This document shows, piece by piece, positions 18,101 to 27,083 of a stretch of 30,243 nucleotides of DNA. Source of the stretch: CAYJAD01 sp964369995. GTDB taxonomy: Bacteria; Desulfobacterota; Desulfovibrionia; Desulfovibrionales; Desulfovibrionaceae. The notes beneath the pieces are model-generated. The model worked only from the letters and a program-made list of their open reading frames with translations. It was not told the DNA's origin and did no database searches. The position numbers were made by a program, and so were the translations under genes. Position 1 is the stretch's first letter, and the number at the start of each line of letters is the position of its first letter. Where the stretch lies: assembly GCA_964369995.1 (NCBI GenBank), contig CAYJHH010000019.1, positions 1 to 30,243 of the forward strand. Reading direction: 5' to 3'.

Positions 18101-19605
18101 GTAAGCCCCATACTGGCATAAATACTTGGCAAATTACAGTGTTGACGCACTATATCAGCAAGGCGATCAAGGGCGCTTTCCAAATTGTACGTACCACCTT
18201 TTCCCCTAAAGACGGGCATGTGTAAATCTTGGCGCACATGGTTTATAAAAGCACGCCTAAAAGTATCATCATCAAAAATACCATGTAAGTACGTGGCATA
18301 GCGCCTACCTGTGACATAACCGCATATGCGTTCTTCTTCTGAGCCATAGCCTTCACCAAGGCGTACAAAGAGTGGCAAGGCAGAAGATCCGTGGATGGTA
18401 TGGCCGTGATGAATTTCATAGCCTTGTGCATGCACGCCAAGAGGCGTTTGGGCAGAGCGCACTTTAATAAGGGTTTTATCTTTAGCAAAGGTTGAGCATA
18501 AATCCATCAGTCCTAAAGCGTGTACGGTGCTTTGAGCGCTTTCAATGGCATAGGGATCGTGAATTTCTTTGCCTAACATTTGTAAGCCGCCGCAAATGCC
18601 AAAAATCCATTTATCTTGAGCGGCATGGGCAAGAATTTTTTCGGCCAAGCCACTGCGGCGTAATTCTTCAAGATCGTGCACCACGGATTTAGAACCGGGA
18701 ATAATAATGAGGTCAGGATTGCCAAAGTCTTGGGCGCGGGTAATGGGACGCACGTGTACGTCTTGCTCAAACATAAGCGGGGCCACATCGGTATAGTTGG
18801 ACACGCGCCCTAGCATAATGACGCCAATATCCACTGTATGCGCTTCTTTTTCCCCCTGTGCGGTGGTATTCCAAAAAAAGCCTGCCATGTCTTCTTCTGG
18901 AATAGCTATGTCTGTAATATAAGGAATGGTGCCAAGCACTGGCACATGTGTTTTTTCTTGCATATACTCATGCGCTGAAGCTAAATAGCTAGCATCACCG
19001 CGAAAACGATTTACTATATAACCAGTGAGGAGAGATTTTTCTTCTTCGGTAAAGGTGAACCACGTTCCCAAAAAGGAAGCGTAAACGCCGCCCCTATCTA
19101 TGTCTCCCACCAATAAAACCGAAGCCTTGGCATGCTTTGCCATGCGCATATTAACTATATCATGGGCTTTTAAATTAATCTCTGCAGGGCTTCCGGCTCC
19201 TTCCAGGACCATAATGTCATATTCTTCAGCTAAACTATCATAGGCTGTGGTAACTGTGTGCCAAAGTTCTTTTTTTTTGGCAAAATATTCCCCCACACGC
19301 ATATGCCCCATGGATGTACCCATGACTATCACTTGCGAGCCTGTGTCGGAATGAGGCTTTAATAAAATAGGATTCATACGTGCATCAGGGTCTATGCGCG
19401 CCGCTTGAGCTTGCACAATTTGCGCTCTACCCATTTCTTCTCCGGTAAGGGTCACGCCGGAATTGAGTGACATATTTTGTGCCTTAAAAGGGGCAACTCT
19501 ATAGCCATCTTGCTGGAATATACGGCAAAATGCCGCCGCTAAAACACTTTTTCCGGCATTGGAGCTTGTCCCTTGTAGCATAAGTGCTGGTTTTTTATTT
19601 TTCAT
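18088..19605 (-). CDS. cbiP: cobyric acid synthase (glutamine-dependent)
   Basis: This 505-residue enzyme amidates side chains b, d, e and g of adenosylcobyrinic acid a,c-diamide using ATP and glutamine. The P-loop-like GTSSNAGKS is at 12-20 and LEGAGSPAEINL at about 134-145. The class I glutamine amidotransferase domain has nucleophile C338 in FGICGGLQMLG and a His at 441 (YLHGIF). I start at ATG 19603-19605. The frame also offers TTG at 19612-19614, but GGGGAA is then too close. The start lies inside the last codons of cbiA (11-nt overlap). Confidence 0.94.
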   Translation of the reverse strand: MKNKKPALMLQGTSSNAGKSVLAAAFCRIFQQDGYRVAPFKAQNMSLNSGVTLTGEEMGRAQIVQAQAARIDPDARMNPILLKPHSDTGSQVIVMGTSMGHMRVGEYFAKKKELWHTVTTAYDSLAEEYDIMVLEGAGSPAEINLKAHDIVNMRMAKHAKASVLLVGDIDRGGVYASFLGTWFTFTEEEKSLLTGYIVNRFRGDASYLASAHEYMQEKTHVPVLGTIPYITDIAIPEEDMAGFFWNTTAQGEKEAHTVDIGVIMLGRVSNYTDVAPLMFEQDVHVRPITRAQDFGNPDLIIIPGSKSVVHDLEELRRSGLAEKILAHAAQDKWIFGICGGLQMLGKEIHDPYAIESAQSTVHALGLMDLCSTFAKDKTLIKVRSAQTPLGVHAQGYEIHHGHTIHGSSALPLFVRLGEGYGSEEERICGYVTGRRYATYLHGIFDDDTFRRAFINHVRQDLHMPVFRGKGGTYNLESALDRLADIVRQHCNLPSIYASMGLTCKS

Positions 19606-20989
19606 AAGAACCAATTCCCCAATATAAATGCATATAGCCTGCTTTTACATTTTTATACACAGCGCCAAGGTTTTGTGTTTTACCTTGAATTTCAACAGAA
19701 TAGAGAGGGGCATAATTTGTATGGTGCTCAATGCTTGACCAGTGAAATTCATGCCCGCGATAGGTGCTATGCTGTAAGGAGAAAGGCGCTTCACATAAAA
19801 GCTGTACTTGCCGGTAGCCCAGTGAGCGAATGCCCTTGCCCATGGTGGCCGTGGCTTGTAAAACACCGCACATATCCCAGCTACGCGGCGCTTTTTCGCT
19901 AGTGTCAGCATTGTGCGTTTCCACGAGCTGCGCGCATAAATACATATAGCCGCCGCATTCGGCATAAATTTCACCATTATTTTGAGCAAAATCATACACA
20001 TCTTGGCGCATGGAGGTATTTTGCGAAAGTTCTTTGGCAAAAACCTCCGGATACCCTCCCCCTAAATAAAGAGCATCTATATGAGGGGGTAAATGTGCCT
20101 GTGCAAGAGGGGAAAAAGGCACAATTTCATGACCTAAAGCTTCTAAATGGCGAATATTCTCATCATAATAAAAGCAAAAGGCCTTGTCTTTGGCCAGAGC
20201 AATTCTTTTCTTGATACGAGGAGGAACCGCGGGCATTTTTGGGTGTACGCCAGGGCGTGGTATACAGCTAAGGTGTAAGATGGCGTCTAAATGGCAATGC
20301 TTTTCCACAGCGTCGGCAAGGGTATTATACCAATTTTCATGGGCGCTCACTTCTTCTGAGGGAATGAGGCCAAGCTGTCTTTCTGGCAAGTGCCATTCTT
20401 CCTTGCGAGGCAAGGCGCCCAAGAGCGGGGGGAGGCAATGGTATTGCAAAGCTTCTTGCAAAATATGCTCATGGCGCGCACTGCCCACATTATTAGCTAT
20501 GCAACCGGCAATGGTGACGCCGTAATCCTTGGCCTGAGCGCAAAAGCCGCGCACCAAAGCCGCCGCAGAGGCCGCCATGCCTCTGGCATTAAATACTAAA
20601 ATAACTGGAATGTTAAGGGCTTTTGCCACATGCACGGTGCTTCCTTCCAAGGAACCCACATATTTGCCGTCAAAAAGTCCCATGACGCCTTCGCATATGC
20701 CCATATGTGCCTCAGGGGCGCCGTTCGCACCGGCTATTTTATGCGCCCAAAGGCTTTGCACGCCGTCTTCCCCCATCATCCATGTATCAATATTACAGGA
20801 ATTGCGCCCCGTGGCTTCGGTATGAAAGGTAGGGTCAATATAGTCCGGCCCGCATTTAAAGCCTTGCACCGTCAATCCGCGGCGTGCAAAGGCTCGCATA
20901 AGCCCCATGCTCAATATGGTTTTTCCCTCACCGGAACGCGGGGCAGCGAGGCAAAATCCGTAAAAAGTATTCATATTTTTCCCTGCCAT
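19595..20989 (-). CDS. cbiA: cobyrinic acid a,c-diamide synthase
   Basis: This 464-residue glutamine-dependent amidase acts on the a and c carboxylates of cobyrinic acid. The P-loop PRSGEGKT spans 17-24, followed by KCGPDYIDPTFH (45-56). The glutaminase half has C345 in YAECGGYMY, GHEFHWS (412-418) and MHLYW (453-457). The gap from the triple-fusion gene is 5 bp. Its GGAAGAG ribosome site lies in the last codons of that gene, which supports the first ATG. A second ATG five codons in also has a GGGAAA upstream and cannot be excluded. Confidence 0.94.
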   Translation of the reverse strand: MAGKNMNTFYGFCLAAPRSGEGKTILSMGLMRAFARRGLTVQGFKCGPDYIDPTFHTEATGRNSCNIDTWMMGEDGVQSLWAHKIAGANGAPEAHMGICEGVMGLFDGKYVGSLEGSTVHVAKALNIPVILVFNARGMAASAAALVRGFCAQAKDYGVTIAGCIANNVGSARHEHILQEALQYHCLPPLLGALPRKEEWHLPERQLGLIPSEEVSAHENWYNTLADAVEKHCHLDAILHLSCIPRPGVHPKMPAVPPRIKKRIALAKDKAFCFYYDENIRHLEALGHEIVPFSPLAQAHLPPHIDALYLGGGYPEVFAKELSQNTSMRQDVYDFAQNNGEIYAECGGYMYLCAQLVETHNADTSEKAPRSWDMCGVLQATATMGKGIRSLGYRQVQLLCEAPFSLQHSTYRGHEFHWSSIEHHTNYAPLYSVEIQGKTQNLGAVYKNVKAGYMHLYWGIGSYEK

Positions 20990-20994
20990 AAAAA

Positions 20995-23730
20995 TTACTC
21001 TTCCTTTTGAAGGTATTTATCCACATAGCCACGGGCTTCATATAAGGTCTCATCGGTATATACCGTGCGCTGACTCCCTATAATGATAAGGGTGGACATA
21101 TCCACAGCTTGTTCCGGAAAATCACCAAGTGTACCCACCCATTTTTCCTCTTGGGGGCGTCCGGCATGGCGCACATAGGCGCAGAGTATATGTGCACCGC
21201 GATGCTCCTTAAAAATGCTTAAGGCCTCCGCCAATAGGGCGCGCCTTTTTTTTCCGGCAGGGTTATATATGGCCACAGGCAAGGCCGATTGCGCCACAGC
21301 GCTTATATTTTGCCGCACTTCTTGACTAGGAATAAGCAAATCAGAAAGACTAATTAAGGAAAAGCCATTTTGCAAAGGTGCGCCCAAGGAGGCTGCGGCA
21401 ATATTGGCCGCTGTAATGCCGGGTAAAACTTGTACGGTCACATGTTTAAAAACTTCATGGCGGGCTTTAAGCTCAAAGAGTAGGCCTGCCATGGCTAAAA
21501 TGCCAGGGTCACCCGAACATACCATACAGACATTTTTGCCTTTGGCCGCTTCGTTAAGCGCGTCGGTGCAGCGCTGCACTTCGCCCATCATACCATTTTG
21601 GATAAGGGCTTTGCCGGCAATGCGCTCACGAATAAAATCCACATATTTGGTATAGCCTGCTATGACATCACAGTGGCGTAAAGCTTCATCCACTTCCGGG
21701 GTGATTTGCTGCGCGGCGCCGGAGCCAAGACCCACCACCACCACTGTGCTTTTCTTCTTAGTGTTATGGTAACCATGCGCCATTTTAGCCACAGCCAAGG
21801 TCATACTTTCCAAAGAAGTTTTTTGCACATATAAATGCGGCCTTGCCAAAGAGCCATATCCGGCGCTGAGTAAAGCAGCGGCTTCGCATACGGAGGGCGT
21901 TCCCACTTTTTCTAGCACTGTCATGGAAGGATTGGGTACAGGTACAGCGTGTAATGCCGCGGCAGGATGAAATTCTAAAGGTATTTGCCATTTTTTGCTT
22001 AAGGCGAGTAGGGCTTGTTCTTGAGCTTTCACATCACAGCTGGCAAAGCATGCAATATGCTCGGGGCTGAGATGATGCTCATGTAAAAAAGTACACACTG
22101 CAGCTTCAAAGGTAGCCGCGTCCATATTTTTACGGCAGCCCATGCCCAAGACTAAACACTTGGTGCTAATGTTCAGACAGGTGATAGCATCAGATACACG
22201 CTTGTGAAGGGCTTGGCTTGTGTGCGCTTCATGACCCCATATTACCGCAAAAGGATTGCGTATGTCCGCAATATTTTTCACAAAGTGCACATGCTCAAGG
22301 TCAGTATAATAGGCATCATACAAAGCACGCGGTCCACAAAAATCTATGGGCTTTTTATGGAGCAAAGCCATATTCAATGGTTTTATGGCATCAGTATTAA
22401 GGATACGAGCCGTCTGCTGCGCGGCTAATGCATCAAAAGCAAGCATTTGCTTAGCATCGGTGGCGGTGCTAATCACAGCTTGCCCTCCGGTGATGCGTGC
22501 AACGCGCCGGCTTAAACGATTGGCGCCGCCCAAATGGCCTGAAGTTAGGCTAATACAATGCGCGCCGCTTTCAGGACAAGCAAGAACAGCGGGGTCTAGG
22601 CTTTTATGTTGCAAGAGGGGCGCTATTTTACGTACTGCAATACCCGTGGCGCCCACAAAAATATGCGCTGCAAAATTGTTCCATTGATTTTGTAAATTAG
22701 TATCAAAATTGTGGGAAGAAAGGATATGGATGGATATTTTCTTGTCGGCCATAAGGCGCTTTTGTAAAGTCTCTGTGTGCGCAGAGGCATAGGTGGTATA
22801 AATGGCAGTGGCAAGGCCAAGTCCTTGGCCAATTTGCACAGCGCGGTCTAAGCCTGCCTGTGTGAAGGCGTATAAAGCGCATGCACCTTCAAAATGTTCA
22901 CTGCTTAAGGTATTTCTATAGCCATGAGAAAATGATTTATCATAGAGCAGCGAGCTTGTGTGCTGCTGTCCTAAAGCTTCACCCACAAGAATAAGGGCTT
23001 GGCGACCAATGCCGGCCTCTTCACATTTTTGCGCAAGGTCTGCCACGGTGGCGCGGATGATGCGTTCATCTGGCCAAGAAACACGATAGACTAAAGCCGC
23101 AGGCGTTGTGGGCTTGACGTCGCCTTCTTGTATAAGATTTTGCATCAGTTCATGAATTTTTCCTGTGCTTAAAAAAAAGACTAAGGTGGCGCCTGTTTGG
23201 GCAAAGCTGGCGGCTTTTTCTTTTTCCGGCATGGGGGTACGCCCGGGGGTACGGGTTAGTACCACCGATTGACTCACTTCTGGACAGGTTAATTCTGTAC
23301 CAAGGGCGGCGGCGGCGGCAAATACGGAACTGACGCCAGGTATAATATGCGCTGCTATGCCATGGGCGGCAAGGCCTTTGATTTGTTCGATAATGGCGCC
23401 GAACATGGCAGGGTCACCGGTATGCAAGCGCACCACATTTTTTCCGGCTTTTGCCGCTGTGACCATGCTTTGCACTTGCTCTTCTAAATTCATGGAGGAG
23501 GTATCAAAATGCTCACTTCCCTCAGGGCAGGAGGCTAAATGTCCGGGATTTACTAAGGATCCGGCATAAAGCACGGTATGGGCTTTTTGCAAGGCGTGTA
23601 AACCGCGTACGGTGATGAGATCTTCGGCGCCAGGTCCTGCACCTACAAAGGTGACCGCAAGGCTAGCCTCGGGCATGGGCTGTTCTTGATCCATGGGGGC
23701 TTGTGTATTTTGAAGTGTGGCTAATGTCAT
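20995..23730 (-). CDS. cbiFGH: trifunctional CbiF-CbiG-CbiH fusion protein
   Basis: This 911-residue protein joins three cobalamin ring enzymes. Residues ~23-265 are CbiF (cobalt-precorrin-4 C11-methyltransferase), with TFVGAGPGAEDLIT, LHTGDPAMFG and IIPGVSS. Residues ~283-655 are CbiG (cobalt-precorrin-5A hydrolase), with FVGATGIAVRKIAP, SLTSGHLGGANRLSR and GMGCRKN. Residues ~660-895 are CbiH (cobalt-precorrin-3B C17-methyltransferase, ring contraction), with VVGLGSG, CSGDPGI and VLPGITA. The three catalyse consecutive steps (H, then F, then G), so fusion could channel unstable intermediates. All key motifs are intact. The ATG at 23728-23730 has only a weak ribosome site; M13 or M19 are possible alternatives. 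Confidence 0.93.
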   Translation of the reverse strand: MTLATLQNTQAPMDQEQPMPEASLAVTFVGAGPGAEDLITVRGLHALQKAHTVLYAGSLVNPGHLASCPEGSEHFDTSSMNLEEQVQSMVTAAKAGKNVVRLHTGDPAMFGAIIEQIKGLAAHGIAAHIIPGVSSVFAAAAALGTELTCPEVSQSVVLTRTPGRTPMPEKEKAASFAQTGATLVFFLSTGKIHELMQNLIQEGDVKPTTPAALVYRVSWPDERIIRATVADLAQKCEEAGIGRQALILVGEALGQQHTSSLLYDKSFSHGYRNTLSSEHFEGACALYAFTQAGLDRAVQIGQGLGLATAIYTTYASAHTETLQKRLMADKKISIHILSSHNFDTNLQNQWNNFAAHIFVGATGIAVRKIAPLLQHKSLDPAVLACPESGAHCISLTSGHLGGANRLSRRVARITGGQAVISTATDAKQMLAFDALAAQQTARILNTDAIKPLNMALLHKKPIDFCGPRALYDAYYTDLEHVHFVKNIADIRNPFAVIWGHEAHTSQALHKRVSDAITCLNISTKCLVLGMGCRKNMDAATFEAAVCTFLHEHHLSPEHIACFASCDVKAQEQALLALSKKWQIPLEFHPAAALHAVPVPNPSMTVLEKVGTPSVCEAAALLSAGYGSLARPHLYVQKTSLESMTLAVAKMAHGYHNTKKKSTVVVVGLGSGAAQQITPEVDEALRHCDVIAGYTKYVDFIRERIAGKALIQNGMMGEVQRCTDALNEAAKGKNVCMVCSGDPGILAMAGLLFELKARHEVFKHVTVQVLPGITAANIAAASLGAPLQNGFSLISLSDLLIPSQEVRQNISAVAQSALPVAIYNPAGKKRRALLAEALSIFKEHRGAHILCAYVRHAGRPQEEKWVGTLGDFPEQAVDMSTLIIIGSQRTVYTDETLYEARGYVDKYLQKEE

Positions 23731-23743
23731 AATGTGTTCTTTA

Positions 23744-25111
23744 TTACGGTTTTTTGGGACAAAAGGTGAATAGATAAATGGTATTTTGATTTTTTAAGGT
23801 ATGGTATTCACGCGCAATGCTGTGTTCATGAGCTATTTGTATGCTGGATAAACTTACTCTATGCTCCTGCGCACATTGCGCTATGCTATGAAAGCTTTCT
23901 AAAGTCACAGCACTGACCACCAAAAGTCCATCAGGGGGCAAAAGCGCAAGGCTTTGTGTAATGATTTGCGCAATATCTACACCGCCGCCGCCAATGAAAA
24001 TTCTGTCAGGCTGCGCATAGGCTTCATGCGGCAATGCATGCTTATGTGCTATGCTTTTGGCATTATTTTGAGAAAAAGAGTGCAAAAAATCTAAAGCGTT
24101 ACCCTGAAGTGCATGATAATTAGATACGCCCATGCGCTTTTGATTGGCGTATATATGGGCAAGGCGATGCTCTTTTTGTTCCAAAGCCAGCACGTTAAGA
24201 TGCGGGCATAAGCCGGCGGCTTCTAAGCCCACCGAACCACTGCCGGCGCCCATATCCCATAAGGTTCCCCATGCCGGTAAGCGCAAACGAGATAAGATGA
24301 TGGCGCGAACATCTGAGGCAGTAATAAGATTATTTTCGCGTTCATAGTGAGCTTCCGGCAAACCTAAAGGCAAAATGGGGCCTTTAGGCTCATGGAATGC
24401 AGAGGGCGCTGTTTGCCAAAAGGGGCTATCTTGTAAAAGGCGTTGATGACTTGGTGGCACCACAAGTAATATGGAGGTAGCATGACAAGGCATTTGCGCT
24501 AAGGATGCTAGTGTATCTATACGAATAGACTCTTGCTCACTGCCAAGGCGTTCAGCCAGTACAGCCAAAGTGTCTTTTGCCTCAGGCATAAAATCCATAA
24601 GCGCTTTTGCCACGTGAGAGGCCGGAAATTTTGTTCCTCCATAGGTGAGGGAAAAAGGCTCGCTGGCAATGCGGCGCACCGGAATGCGCTCCGGCGCATG
24701 TACGGAAAAAAGAGCCACACCGCCCCAAGGCAAAGCTAATGTATGGAACAGGGCTTGAAAGGCTGTGATATGCGGATGAAAGGTGAGGGCTTCGTATTGA
24801 CGCAGGCTGAGTAAGGTTCCCCCCATACCATTATATAAAGCGTCGCCGGAAGCTAATACCACCACTTGTTTGCCTTGCGCGCATAAGGCTAAAGCGTGCT
24901 TGGCATCATCCTTTGCTTTGGCTGTGATGGGGTGCTGTTGCGCAGAATTTTCGTGCTGTGCATAGCGTGAGAGCAAGGCTTTGGAAGCAAAAATATGCTC
25001 AGCATTTTTGATATATTGCCATAGGCTCTCAGGAAGCTGTACATCCATGTGTGTACCAGTGCGCGTACCAATTCCGCAAGAAATAACATGAATATGACCT
25101 ATTTGGTGCAT
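23744..25111 (-). CDS. cbiET: CbiE-CbiT fusion: cobalt-precorrin-7 C5- and C15-methyltransferase/decarboxylase
   Basis: This 455-residue fusion equals CobL in layout. Residues ~5-235 are the CbiE tetrapyrrole-methylase domain (VVVLASGDALYNGMG at ~83-97). Residues ~250-450 are the CbiT class I methyltransferase domain, with the SAM-binding motif DMGAGSGSVGLEA (286-298). It methylates C5 and C15 and decarboxylates the C12 acetate. The start overlaps the end of cbiD by 13 nt, and the stop is 13 bp from the next gene. Confidence 0.93.
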   Translation of the reverse strand: MHQIGHIHVISCGIGTRTGTHMDVQLPESLWQYIKNAEHIFASKALLSRYAQHENSAQQHPITAKAKDDAKHALALCAQGKQVVVLASGDALYNGMGGTLLSLRQYEALTFHPHITAFQALFHTLALPWGGVALFSVHAPERIPVRRIASEPFSLTYGGTKFPASHVAKALMDFMPEAKDTLAVLAERLGSEQESIRIDTLASLAQMPCHATSILLVVPPSHQRLLQDSPFWQTAPSAFHEPKGPILPLGLPEAHYERENNLITASDVRAIILSRLRLPAWGTLWDMGAGSGSVGLEAAGLCPHLNVLALEQKEHRLAHIYANQKRMGVSNYHALQGNALDFLHSFSQNNAKSIAHKHALPHEAYAQPDRIFIGGGGVDIAQIITQSLALLPPDGLLVVSAVTLESFHSIAQCAQEHRVSLSSIQIAHEHSIAREYHTLKNQNTIYLFTFCPKKP

Positions 25112-26373
25112 GTGTCTTGCTCCCCAGTTAAGAAATAATAAGGCTCTATATGTGCCTGTGTTTGCGGCGCATGCTTTTGCGCGGCTACGGGCTTGTGACT
25201 TTCAAGGGCTTGTGTGCAAGGCCGCTGGGACGCCGTGGATATTTTTTTGCTTTTTTTAAATAAAAAAGTACCTTGAAAGTCAAAAACGAGAATATGCAAT
25301 TGTGTAGTTCTGGTGGTGAATTTGGCCAATTGTACCAAGGCTTGTTCTGCCAATTGATGTAAAATATCAAGACGGGCATATTCTGGAATGGAGAGTAGGG
25401 CTTCACGAATGGTGACGCTTTGGGCAAGGGCGCTGTGTAAGGCGGTGGCTTTAGGTAAATGAGTATGTACTGCGGCGTGTAAAATACGCATATCTTGCTG
25501 TGCTTTATGGGCATGGGTGTTTTCAAAACCGGCGGCATATTTACACAGTTTACCCGGCATACAGGCTATGACAATATCTTGCATGGCGTAGGCACAGGCA
25601 TGGCCTATACTTACGGCAATAAAATCTGCAATACAAGTAAAAGCAGAGGCAGGTAAGGCGGGAAGGTGCTTTTTAGCGCCTTTTTGGGTGCGTCCGCCAG
25701 TGCAAAAAACCATGGTGGTGCCGCCTTCTTGGTAATGGGAGCGCACACAAATATGTATGGTGGCCGCATAGGCATCATGACTAAAGGGGCGCACAAGGCC
25801 AGTGGTACCTAAAATAGAAATGCCTCCTTCTATGCCAAGATGTGCATTAAGGCTGTGTTTTGCCCTTTTTAGGCCGTCCACCACGCCAAAACAAAAGCGC
25901 CATATTCCCGAGTTGAGGCCATGGGCATGTAAATTCTTCATAAGCATTTCGCGAGGGCCTGTATTTATGGCCCACTTACCCTGCTGACAATCAAGCCCAA
26001 GGCGAGTGCATGTGCCAACGCCGTCAAGGGCGTGGACAATAAGTGTGGCATCTCCTACGGATAATACATAATCTTTTTCCTGCGCTTCATGCAATTGCGC
26101 AGGAAAAATTTTACCATAAAAAAGGGCTTTATGAGTACAATCAGGGTCATCGCCGCCGTCTTTTTTCACAGCAAGCATAGCCTGTATTTTCTGGGGGTAG
26201 AGCGGTATATGACGCATGCGCCCATCTAAAAATTCCAAAGGGACAGAGCGTAAAGCAAAGGGCTTGGGGTGAGAGCGTTCAAGCCAAGAGGCAAGAGCCA
26301 CCGCGCACATGCTAGCGCCGGTGGAAAAGCCCCAACGTAAGGGCTTTGTGCTTTGCTTGGTATGCTCAGTCAT
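25099..26373 (-). CDS. cbiD: cobalt-precorrin-5B C1-methyltransferase
   Basis: This 424-residue enzyme adds the C1 methyl in the anaerobic pathway. The signature RWGFSTGASMCA lies at the N-terminus, with GTTGLVRPFS and CTGGRTQKGAKK further in. The open frame reaches 26520, but the extra 49 residues overlap cbiC and look unlike the family. I chose ATG 26371-26373, although its ribosome site (AAAGAATAAAG) is weak. The C-terminal ~55 residues are Lys/Gln/His-rich and appear low-complexity. They may be a dispensable tail. Confidence 0.9.
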   Translation of the reverse strand: MTEHTKQSTKPLRWGFSTGASMCAVALASWLERSHPKPFALRSVPLEFLDGRMRHIPLYPQKIQAMLAVKKDGGDDPDCTHKALFYGKIFPAQLHEAQEKDYVLSVGDATLIVHALDGVGTCTRLGLDCQQGKWAINTGPREMLMKNLHAHGLNSGIWRFCFGVVDGLKRAKHSLNAHLGIEGGISILGTTGLVRPFSHDAYAATIHICVRSHYQEGGTTMVFCTGGRTQKGAKKHLPALPASAFTCIADFIAVSIGHACAYAMQDIVIACMPGKLCKYAAGFENTHAHKAQQDMRILHAAVHTHLPKATALHSALAQSVTIREALLSIPEYARLDILHQLAEQALVQLAKFTTRTTQLHILVFDFQGTFLFKKSKKISTASQRPCTQALESHKPVAAQKHAPQTQAHIEPYYFLTGEQDTCTK

Positions 26374-26408
26374 GTCTTTATTCTTTATGTAAAAAGCATA
26401 GCGGCGTG

Positions 26409-27071
26409 CTAAAATACAGGAGATGCATCGGTAAAATGTTCCATGATGGCATGTAAGGTGGTGACTGCCAGAGCAGAGCCACCGCGCCTGCCATGCAATA
26501 CTATTTGTGGCACAGGGCATGTGCTCAAAAGCTTTTTAGATTCCACCACATTGACAAAACCCACCGGCATGCCTATGACCAAGGCCGGACGGACATTTTC
26601 TTCTAAAATATATCGTGTGATGCGCGCTAAAGCCAAGGGGGCATTACCAATGAGCACAATGGCGCCGTCTAGGATGGGGCGCGCTTTTTCTGCGCTGCAT
26701 AAAGCGCGTGTGCAGCCTTGTTTTTTTGCAGCGGCGCTCACGTCAGGGTCGGCGATATGGCAATGGATATCGTCCTTGCTGTAGGCTGGGTTCACCACTT
26801 GCAAGCGCGCCAGCGAAAGGCCGGCTTTAATCATATTCGAATCACAAAAGAGGGGCGCTTTACGTAGAAGTGCCGCCTTGGCAGAGGCTATGGCATCATG
26901 CTGAAAGATGAGCTGCTCAACTATACTCATATCTGCTGAAGTGTGAATAAGGCGACGGGCCACGCGCCACTCTTCTAAGGGCATGTCTTTATGAAAGCTG
27001 CATTCTTCTTCAATGGTACGAAAGCTTTCTGCTTCTATTTCTGCTGCACTTAAATGCCAACGAATTTGCAT
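26409..27071 (-). CDS. cbiC: cobalt-precorrin-8 methylmutase
   Basis: This 220-residue enzyme moves the methyl group from C11 to C12 to form cobyrinic acid. RRLIHTSAD carries H43, the position of the catalytic His in the CobH/CbiC family. GNAPLALARI and the C-terminal GMPVGFVNVVESK...GRRGGSALAV blocks are canonical. The start is supported by AAGGA about 6 nt upstream. It lies 12 bp after the membrane-protein gene and 35 bp before cbiD. Confidence 0.94.
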   Translation of the reverse strand: MQIRWHLSAAEIEAESFRTIEEECSFHKDMPLEEWRVARRLIHTSADMSIVEQLIFQHDAIASAKAALLRKAPLFCDSNMIKAGLSLARLQVVNPAYSKDDIHCHIADPDVSAAAKKQGCTRALCSAEKARPILDGAIVLIGNAPLALARITRYILEENVRPALVIGMPVGFVNVVESKKLLSTCPVPQIVLHGRRGGSALAVTTLHAIMEHFTDASPVF

Positions 27072-27083
27072 GAAAATTCCTTA

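Noticed and set aside
26374..26520. 49-residue N-terminal extension of CbiD
   Set aside because: It overlaps cbiC in another frame, is Cys/His-rich unlike the family, and the family signature begins about 12 residues after M at 26373.
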